A DNA stretch of 10,896 bases from the NCBI GenBank assembly GCA_964392465.1, contig CAYMPC010000035.1, positions 1 to 10,896 of the forward strand. Reading direction: 5' to 3'. Below, piece by piece: positions 5,160 to 10,896 of this stretch (the stretch's first letter is position 1; each line of letters opens with the position of its first letter). Origin of the DNA: JAAXVZ01 sp964392465 (GTDB lineage Archaea > Nanobdellota > Nanobdellia > Woesearchaeales > GW2011-AR15). The translations under genes and the position numbers were made by a program. The notes under the pieces are model-generated. The model saw nothing but the letters and a program-made list of their open reading frames with translations, searched no databases and had not been told where the DNA came from.

Positions 5160-5930
5160 ATGGAATGGAAAATTGAATTAACTGGGAAAAAACAAGATCT
5201 TAAGAATGCTATATTAATTGCCGGCTTGCCTGGAATAGGGAATGTCGGAAAAATAGTTACTGATTTTATTATTGATGAATTAAAAGCTAAGAAAGTTTGT
5301 GAGTTTTTCTCATATCATATGCCACATTCTGTTTTTGTGCAAGAGGATAATCTTGTAGGTATGCCAAAGATAGAGCTTTATTTTAAAGAAGTAAAAGGGA
5401 AAAAATTGCTTATATTAACAGGAGATGCCCAGCCGATTGATGAGATTGGATGTTATAGTTTATGTGAGGGTGTTTTAGATTTTTTTCAACAAAATAAATG
5501 CTCTGAGATAATAACTTTAGGAGGAATCGGTTTGCAAAATATTCCAAAAGCTCCAAAAGTCTATTGTACTGGCAACGATAAAAAGATTGTGGAGAAATAT
5601 AAAAAAGATACTGAGATGAGTACGAAAGTATATGGTGTTGTAGGGCCTATTATTGGTGTTTCTGGTATTTTGCTTGGATTGGCTGAAAAAAGAAAGATAG
5701 ATGGCGTTTCTTTATTAGCTGAGACCTTTGGCCATCCAATGTTTTTAGGATTGAAAAGCGCAAAAGAGATATTAAATGTTTTAAATAAAAAAATAAAGCT
5801 GGATTTAGATTTAAAAAACCTTGAAAAAGAGATAAAAGCATTTGAGTCAAAAATGAAAATAGCAGGAGAATTAGGAAAGGCTTCAAAAAAAGGAAAAGAT
5901 AAGAAAGAGGATGTTAATTATATTGGGTAA
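5160..5930 (+). CDS. PAC2-family proteasome assembly chaperone homologue
   Basis: This 256-residue protein belongs to the PAC2 family, whose archaeal members (PbaA/PbaB type) are homologues of eukaryotic proteasome assembly chaperones. The hallmark is the N-terminal strand and loop AILIAGLPGIGNVGK (17-31). The family's core continues with MPKIELYFKE (68-77), LLILTGDAQP (83-92), IITLGGIG (117-124) and VVGPIIGVSGILLGLA (160-175), then a long helix. Residues 205-250 form a Lys/Glu-rich, coiled-coil-like tail, and the protein ends VNYIG. Some archaeal relatives bind the 20S proteasome by a C-terminal HbYX motif (hydrophobic-Tyr-any); here the Tyr is third from the end, one place off. The length is usual for the family. 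The gene stands alone, with a TATA box suited to a leaderless mRNA, and is convergent with pheT. The family is sure; proteasome binding is inference. Confidence 0.9.
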   Translation: MEWKIELTGKKQDLKNAILIAGLPGIGNVGKIVTDFIIDELKAKKVCEFFSYHMPHSVFVQEDNLVGMPKIELYFKEVKGKKLLILTGDAQPIDEIGCYSLCEGVLDFFQQNKCSEIITLGGIGLQNIPKAPKVYCTGNDKKIVEKYKKDTEMSTKVYGVVGPIIGVSGILLGLAEKRKIDGVSLLAETFGHPMFLGLKSAKEILNVLNKKIKLDLDLKNLEKEIKAFESKMKIAGELGKASKKGKDKKEDVNYIG

Positions 5931-5986
5931 TTTTTTATTATAAGATTAATTTTTTTAAAAATCTTTATTCGATAAAAGCTCCTTTC
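5931..5986. terminator. Convergent T-rich terminator gap
   Basis: On the plus strand six T (5931-5936) follow directly on the PAC2 stop and seven T lie at 5950-5956, a strong archaeal-type termination tract. On the minus strand, for pheST, only short T-runs opposite A5957-5961 are present. Confidence 0.5.
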
Positions 5987-7633
5987 TCAATTCAAAAATA
6001 TTATATTCAAATCTAGTTCCATCCCAACAACAGGCATCTCCACTCCAAAATTATCAAGGACTTCAGGATTTATTTCTCCTAATATTCCAATTTCTTTTCC
6101 TTCAAACAGTACTTTCCCTACTCTTCCTTGTATAAAAGAGGGATGGCTTGTTTCTTTTATCTCATACTTTAAACCTAAAGACCTGAATAAATAGTCTAAC
6201 ACTTGCCTTATTTTTGTGTAATCTACATCATTGTTGCAAAGAATTGCTGCTATATTACAGGTTTCTTTCACCCCTGTTTCTTCTTTGCTGTCTAATCTGA
6301 AAACATAACCTGTCTCAAATAAATTCTGCGGATATTCATTATGTGTATTCTCTTTTAGAATATTTAGTAAGTTAGATAATAAAGTATATCTCATCAAAGA
6401 GTATTCTTCTGATTTTGAATTCCCAATTTCAACACAATCTTTTTCATCCAATTTCATCCTTTTGAATTGTGTTTCTTTATTAGATATATAATAAGAACTT
6501 GTCTCAAGCATATTTAGTCCTGATAAAAGATAAGAGACTTTTTTCCTGAATTTTTCAAATTGATCTTCATGGCCTGTTGTTGCTTTCTTTGGTATTTCAG
6601 GGATAAACTTTTCATAACCATACGCAATTGCAATATCTTCTGCTAAATCAACTTGATGGATAATATCTGATCTATAGGCAGGAATTAAAACAAGTTTATC
6701 TTCATAACCAAAGCCCATTTTTTCTAATAATCTTTTTAATTCTTTTTCATTTAATTCAAGACCAAGCCATTTATTAATAAAGGATAAATCAATTTTCATT
6801 TTTCTGTATGTTAAGTCTGGAGTAATAAGTGTTTTATCAGGATAAACGACTTCCATAGAATAGATATCAGCTCCCATATCTGCTAATGCACAAACTAAAA
6901 TATTCAAAACATAGATATTTGTGTTTAAATCAAAACCAGAGACTTCTATGAATGCTTCTTTTGTTGTATCAACAATTTTTCCAGTATGATGAGAGTTAAT
7001 TATTGGAGTGAAGCTCAGAATATTTTTTTCAGCATCTCTAAAGATAGCATATTTTTTCAAATCTTTTACTAAATGCCTGTATTCAATCCCTGTAGGATGT
7101 TGCTCTAATATCTGTTTAGCTGTCATTTCTTTATTTGCTTCTAATGGTTTAAAAATAATATCCTCTGGTTTTCTTGCCTCAAAATAAATTGGCATCTTTA
7201 TTTTTTCAAGAGGATAAATACCAATTGCTGCTTTTTTCCTTTTCCTGCAGAAAGTAATATGTAATTTTTCCTGTATTTGTATCAATTCTCTGATTTTTTC
7301 ATCATTCAATTTAAGATTTTTCACAATTGCACACACTGTATATGGCCTTACTTCTTTCATATCCTTTGCAACAAATACTTTATATCCTGATTTTTTTACT
7401 GAATATCTTTTTAATCCTGTATTTACACCTACAAAAGAACTTAACGCCCTTCCAAAACCTTGCTCTGACAATAAATCTGGCCTATTAGGAAAAATTTCAA
7501 CTATAATTTCTTCATCATCTATACTTTCTAAATCTGTGCCAAGCATAGAAATCCTATCTTTCAATTCCTCTGTTGATAGTTTCTTGCCTATCAACCTCTC
7601 CAATACTTTTCTATTAATATTTACTGTTGGCAT
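5987..7633 (-). CDS. pheT: Phenylalanyl-tRNA synthetase beta subunit (archaeal type)
   Basis: This is the beta subunit of the (alpha-beta)2 enzyme that charges tRNA-Phe. The start MPTVNINRKVLERLIGK, then IFPNRPDLLSEQGFGRAL (48-64), is typical of archaeal/eukaryotic PheT. Residues about 100-240 form the B3/B4 editing domain, which clears Tyr-tRNA-Phe. The B5 domain follows at about 265-350 (IPAYRSDIIHQVDLAEDIAI, then YGYEKFIPEIP). A catalytic-like module runs from about 355 to the end and holds IGNSKSEEYSLMR (403-415) and GEINPEVL (519-526). The 548 residues match the short archaeal form, without the bacterial N-terminal tRNA-binding and C-terminal anticodon-binding (FDX-ACB) domains. Its ATG follows the pheS stop after a single base and has no Shine-Dalgarno, so translation is probably coupled to pheS. 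Nothing is missing. Confidence 0.97.
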   Translation of the reverse strand: MPTVNINRKVLERLIGKKLSTEELKDRISMLGTDLESIDDEEIIVEIFPNRPDLLSEQGFGRALSSFVGVNTGLKRYSVKKSGYKVFVAKDMKEVRPYTVCAIVKNLKLNDEKIRELIQIQEKLHITFCRKRKKAAIGIYPLEKIKMPIYFEARKPEDIIFKPLEANKEMTAKQILEQHPTGIEYRHLVKDLKKYAIFRDAEKNILSFTPIINSHHTGKIVDTTKEAFIEVSGFDLNTNIYVLNILVCALADMGADIYSMEVVYPDKTLITPDLTYRKMKIDLSFINKWLGLELNEKELKRLLEKMGFGYEDKLVLIPAYRSDIIHQVDLAEDIAIAYGYEKFIPEIPKKATTGHEDQFEKFRKKVSYLLSGLNMLETSSYYISNKETQFKRMKLDEKDCVEIGNSKSEEYSLMRYTLLSNLLNILKENTHNEYPQNLFETGYVFRLDSKEETGVKETCNIAAILCNNDVDYTKIRQVLDYLFRSLGLKYEIKETSHPSFIQGRVGKVLFEGKEIGILGEINPEVLDNFGVEMPVVGMELDLNIIFLN

Positions 7634-7634
7634 T

Positions 7635-9170
7635 TTATTTCAACCATATTTTTAATTCTCTCATTTGCTTGACATCGTTTTTATACAAATCCCTTATATC
7701 TGCAATATTCCAGTTCTCTTTTATTAGTCTCTCCAAACCAAGACCCCATGCTAATACGGGAACAGGATATCCTAATAATGGCTTTGTGACTTCTGGCCTA
7801 AATATGCCTGATCCTCCCAGCTCAACCCATTCTTTTTTTACAGGATGATATACATCAACCTCTGCGCTTGGTTCTGTGTAAGGAAAATGGCCTGGCCTTA
7901 TTCTTACGTCTGGGAAGCCCATCTTTCTGAAAAATTCTTTTAGATACCCTAATAGATTACTGAAGTTGGCATCTTCATCTACAACTATTCCTTCTACTTG
8001 ATAAAATTCAAATCCGTGTTTCCAGTCTAAGGTCTCATTTCTAAAACATTTGCCTACTGAAAAAAACTTTGCAGGTAGGTCTTCTTTTTTTAATTTAGAT
8101 AGAGTTAATGCGCTTAAAACAGTTGTATGTGTCCTAAGCAAATTCTCTCTTGCCTTTTCTTCACTCCATTCTGTCCTCCAACCTAAAGAACCTGTTGTCC
8201 ATCCATTTTCATGTGTCTTTTTAACTCTTGAAACCAATTCCTTTTCTGATATTTTTCCTTTTGCAGGGTTTTTCAGATAAAAAGTATCCTGCATTTCTCT
8301 TGCCGGATGATCTTGAGGAACAAACAAAACATCTAAATCCCAAAAAGAGGAATGAACACAATTACCTGTCATTTCTTTAAAGCCTAGTTCTAACCATATG
8401 CTTTTTATATATTCAACTGCCTGATTAGTAAAGTGCCTTTTTCCTCCTGATATATGAGGAACATTGATTTCAACATCATATTCTCTAAATTCTTTATTTT
8501 TCCATTTTTTCTCTTTTAAATCTTTAGAAGTTAGCTTATCAATAATCTCTTTATCTGACACTTTTATTTTTGAAAGTTTCTCTCCTGTGGCAGTAAATGA
8601 AATCTCTCTCAATATCTTTTTTTCTTTTTTCAATATTTCTTTTCTTCTTAGCAAATCATCTAGAACTCCTTTATCTTCAGTATTTATTTTTTCTAGCTCA
8701 ATTGGAAAGTTTTTTTTCAGAAATTTTTCTTCAGGGCTTTCCTTTTCCAAAATTTTTTTTCCTTCCTCATTTATTCCAACTATAAGCTCTTTGTCTTTTT
8801 TAACATCTATTGCATTTTTTCTTCTTAAAAGACCTATTGATATATTTATTTCATTGATATCAAGGCCTGATTTTTTGCTTAATTCTGTTAAAGAAAGCTC
8901 TTTGTCTTTTATTGCATGCAAAAATCTTTTTTCTGGCAGTCCTGCTTTTTTATAATGCTGTCCATTTTTATCCAATGCAATAGTTTCTTTTTCAGTTGAT
9001 TTAATTATTATTATCTCCTTATTCTCCAACCATTGTAATGCTCTCATTGCCTCAATATCTTTCATTCTGGAATTTTCAACTAGCTCATCAAAAGAAATCT
9101 TGTTTTTTAAGTGAGGCAATATTTTCCTTTCTAGAGGATGAAGTTTTCTAGCTAGCTCTTCAACAGTCAT
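7635..9170 (-). CDS. pheS: Phenylalanyl-tRNA synthetase alpha subunit (archaeal type)
   Basis: The alpha subunit holds the class II catalytic site that makes Phe-AMP and charges tRNA-Phe. Residues 1-145 are tandem winged-helix domains (LKNKISFDELVENS; ELSLTELSKKSGLDINE), the archaeal/eukaryotic N-terminal extension that contacts tRNA. A charged linker runs to about 225. The catalytic core carries HPAREMQDTFYL (288-299), motif 2 with CFRNET (375-380) and HGFEFYQVEG (385-394), GSGIFRPEV (453-461) and motif 3 GLGLERL (476-482). The 511 residues fit the family. The gene is first in the pheS-pheT operon. A minus-strand TATA box about 27 nt before the ATG (near 9197) and the lack of a Shine-Dalgarno suggest a leaderless mRNA. 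It is divergent from the unrecognised gene at 9312. Confidence 0.98.
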   Translation of the reverse strand: MTVEELARKLHPLERKILPHLKNKISFDELVENSRMKDIEAMRALQWLENKEIIIIKSTEKETIALDKNGQHYKKAGLPEKRFLHAIKDKELSLTELSKKSGLDINEINISIGLLRRKNAIDVKKDKELIVGINEEGKKILEKESPEEKFLKKNFPIELEKINTEDKGVLDDLLRRKEILKKEKKILREISFTATGEKLSKIKVSDKEIIDKLTSKDLKEKKWKNKEFREYDVEINVPHISGGKRHFTNQAVEYIKSIWLELGFKEMTGNCVHSSFWDLDVLFVPQDHPAREMQDTFYLKNPAKGKISEKELVSRVKKTHENGWTTGSLGWRTEWSEEKARENLLRTHTTVLSALTLSKLKKEDLPAKFFSVGKCFRNETLDWKHGFEFYQVEGIVVDEDANFSNLLGYLKEFFRKMGFPDVRIRPGHFPYTEPSAEVDVYHPVKKEWVELGGSGIFRPEVTKPLLGYPVPVLAWGLGLERLIKENWNIADIRDLYKNDVKQMRELKIWLK

Positions 9171-9190
9171 TTTGGAGATAAATGCATTTA

Positions 9191-9203
9191 GATATTTATA
9201 GTT
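9191..9203 (-). promoter_or_regulatory. TATA box for pheS-pheT
   Basis: On the minus strand AACTATAAATATC is centred about 27 nt before the pheS ATG at 9170, the spacing of an archaeal box A for a leaderless transcript. Confidence 0.6.
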
Positions 9204-9231
9204 TTGGATATCTAAAATAAAGATATAATCG

Positions 9232-9311
9232 AAAAGTATATATATCTATAATACTATGTTAGTATAGAAAATTGTATATTTTGTATATTTGATAGACTAG
9301 ACTGGAGTAAA
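9232..9311 (+). promoter_or_regulatory. Promoter and Shine-Dalgarno region of the 511-aa protein
   Basis: Two TATA candidates are visible: GTATATATATCTATAAT (about 9236-9252) and the tandem repeat TTGTATATT (9272-9280, 9281-9289). A perfect inverted repeat, ATACTA-TGT-TAGTAT (9251-9265), lies between them and could be an operator. GGAG at 9304-9307 is a Shine-Dalgarno four bases before the ATG at 9312. Confidence 0.5.
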
Positions 9312-10847
9312 ATGGCCCTTGAACTACCTTTTTTAAACAAAAAACCTAAGATTGATGATATTAAGTATAATATAGATGCTTTAAAATATGAATTAAGAAA
9401 GGCAGAGGGAAAATTAAAATCAGATTCCCAATTAATAATAGACCAGCTTTCTTCTGCTGATGCAAAGAGATTATATGAATATGGTTTTTTAACTCCAGTA
9501 ATAGTTAAAGGAAAAGTTGCTAGTGAAAAAGGTCAGGAAAAGTTTGAGAAATTCCAGCATAATGTTGTTCCTACTGAATTTCCTTCTCCTAAACGAAGAT
9601 TCAGATTAGTCCTTGAATATCCTAATTTTAATGTTGAGCAGACTTATTATTGGTTCTTGAGATTTTTCAGCGAGACTTGGGGATTCAATAAAGTTGAAAA
9701 AATAATAGATACTATGGCTCAGAGTGTTTCTTCAAGCACTTTTGGAAATATGCAGACAAGAATAGGAGCACAGCAAGCTCAAGCATCACAATATCTTAAA
9801 GGGATAAGCGATATGATTAAAGGACTTTTCCAGATAGTAAGAGAAATAAGAATTATTGATGAAAGATTGCAATATTATTATGATAGCGATGGGGATTCAA
9901 AAGGAAATTCTGCCAGTGCATTAAGTTCTGAAATTGTATTAAAAGGCTTATGGATAGACCAAGTTGAAGGAGGAGCAAAAAATCCTGCTTCAGTATATGG
10001 ATTAGCGCAAACTATGGGTTTTTCAATTTTACCGGATCTATTTTTTAGAGTAAAAGTAAGTAGCAGAAGCTCCCTTGAATCTGATGTTGATAAATTAAAG
10101 TTCAATGCTAAAGTTAGAGAGGTATTGAAAAGAAAATTAAGGCAATATTATGAATGGAAACTAAGAACAAAAAAAGAATTGCTTGTAAGAAGGGATTTTG
10201 AAATTAAATATATGAGACAGCATTATGACACTATCAAATTATATATGTCATGGGTCAAGCCTTATCTTAGGAATATCAGAAGGATGAGATTATATGAAAA
10301 AAATATGGAAAATCCGAATATAATAAATGCTTTTGAAACACAGATAATAGAGATTGAAACACTTTTTATAAGGCCTGATTTTGGAGGAACTTCTGCTGTT
10401 GTTTCTTTGCACATTTTTTACAGAGTCAAACCTGAACTAGCTTATCATAGTTATGAATATCAGCATAAAGGGCCTATTTATTCTGGAATGGCAGATATAA
10501 CTATCAGGGCATATGAATGGGATGGCGGGAAGATAGAGAAGTATAAATCATATAGGCAGAATGATGATCTTGATTTAATGAGTACTGTTGATGAATCTAT
10601 TCAATCTGCTATGGATGCTCTTGGAGACGATTTGAAGAAATATTTGAAAGAAGCTGATCCAAGTATGGGTTTTCCAGAAGATCCTAAAAAAAAAGAAGCA
10701 GAAAAACCACCTATGAGACCAGGAATTTTAGAGCCTTTTTTAGCTGTTTTTGACGGATTTAAAGAAATTGCATCTGGCTTTACAGGAGGACCAAAAAGCA
10801 GTGAGAAAAAGCCGGAAAAGAAAAAGAAAAAAGAAAAAAAATGGTAG
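9312..10847 (+). CDS. Unrecognised conserved-looking 511-aa protein
   Basis: I do not recognise this protein. The first 55 residues are helical and charged (a likely coiled coil, 14-55). A beta-like part (60-105) follows, with VPTEFPSPKRRFRLVLEYPN at 86-105, then an aromatic segment (TYYWFLRFFSETWGF, 111-125). A Gln/Ala/Ser-rich stretch (136-162) leads to a helix, a low-complexity Asp/Ser/Gly loop (191-205), and a very basic long helix (257-330, with many Lys, Arg and Tyr). Residues 340-403 seem beta-rich, and the tail (455-511) is Pro/Lys-rich, ending in a lysine run and Trp. There is no signal peptide, clear transmembrane helix, Walker motif or cysteine cluster. The basic helices and tail suggest binding to nucleic acid or acidic lipid, which is inference. 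The start is supported by a GGAG Shine-Dalgarno. The length, intact frame and ordinary codon use support a real gene. Confidence 0.9.
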   Translation: MALELPFLNKKPKIDDIKYNIDALKYELRKAEGKLKSDSQLIIDQLSSADAKRLYEYGFLTPVIVKGKVASEKGQEKFEKFQHNVVPTEFPSPKRRFRLVLEYPNFNVEQTYYWFLRFFSETWGFNKVEKIIDTMAQSVSSSTFGNMQTRIGAQQAQASQYLKGISDMIKGLFQIVREIRIIDERLQYYYDSDGDSKGNSASALSSEIVLKGLWIDQVEGGAKNPASVYGLAQTMGFSILPDLFFRVKVSSRSSLESDVDKLKFNAKVREVLKRKLRQYYEWKLRTKKELLVRRDFEIKYMRQHYDTIKLYMSWVKPYLRNIRRMRLYEKNMENPNIINAFETQIIEIETLFIRPDFGGTSAVVSLHIFYRVKPELAYHSYEYQHKGPIYSGMADITIRAYEWDGGKIEKYKSYRQNDDLDLMSTVDESIQSAMDALGDDLKKYLKEADPSMGFPEDPKKKEAEKPPMRPGILEPFLAVFDGFKEIASGFTGGPKSSEKKPEKKKKKEKKW

Positions 10848-10896
10848 TAAGTTAAAAAATAACACAGGGCAGCTAATTTTTCAGCAGAGGCTGCCT
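10848..10896 (+). other. Short 3' edge with small inverted repeat
   Basis: After the TAG stop only about 49 bases remain. They include a 6-bp inverted repeat, GGCAGC (10868-10873) with GCTGCC (10890-10895) around a 16-base loop, ending one base before the window edge. It is locally GC-rich for this genome and could be the start of a structured RNA or a terminator stem, but it is cut off. Confidence 0.25.

Noticed and set aside
8464..8955. Long plus-strand frame opposite pheS
   Set aside because: It is Phe/Ser-rich, as expected for the antisense of an A-rich gene, and lies wholly within a clear pheS.
1..10896. CRISPR array or insertion sequence
   Set aside because: No regularly spaced repeats, transposase-like genes or terminal inverted repeats were seen.

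Overview
The window looks like a piece of a low-GC archaeal genome, most likely from a DPANN-type lineage (Woesearchaeota/Pacearchaeota-like); that lineage is inferred from gene content and style, not from a search. The archaeal signs are an archaeal-type PheS/PheT pair (about 510 and 550 aa), a PAC2-family proteasome-assembly-chaperone homologue, a tRNA-Leu with an intron at position 37/38, tRNAs without an encoded CCA, TATA boxes about 26 nt before several start codons (leaderless genes), and AGGTGA-type Shine-Dalgarno sites before others.

Layout. 1-549: 3' end of a nucleotidyltransferase-fold gene cut by the window edge. 602-725: intron-containing tRNA-Leu(TAA). 749-1537 (-) and 1690-2256 (+): an unrecognised lysine-rich protein and, divergent from it, a tyrosine-recombinase-fold protein that seems to have lost most catalytic residues. 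2342-2662: a CxxCxxCC (YkgJ-like) metal-binding protein, followed by tRNA-Pro(CGG) at 2675-2748. 2786-3478 (-): a divergent peptide-deformylase homologue, head to head with a double zinc-ribbon protein (3611-3940); a 33-bp imperfect palindrome lies between them. 3996-5042 (-): an ARPP-1-like protein. 5160-5930 (+): the PAC2 protein. 5987-9170 (-): the pheS-pheT operon. 9312-10847 (+): a 511-aa protein I do not recognise, divergent from pheS.

Apart from pheS-pheT the genes are single transcription units in alternating directions, with T-rich convergent gaps acting as likely terminators and AT-rich divergent gaps holding paired TATA boxes. Translation is the common theme: two tRNAs, phenylalanyl-tRNA synthetase and a deformylase-like enzyme. 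The PAC2 protein points to proteasome assembly.

The points most worth following up are the deformylase homologue in an archaeon with an altered first motif, the degenerate recombinase with an HTH-like C-terminus, the relaxed splice motif of the tRNA-Leu intron, the palindrome at 3508-3540, and the unrecognised 511-aa protein. I saw no clear multi-gene defence or mobile system, no CRISPR array and no insertion sequence.
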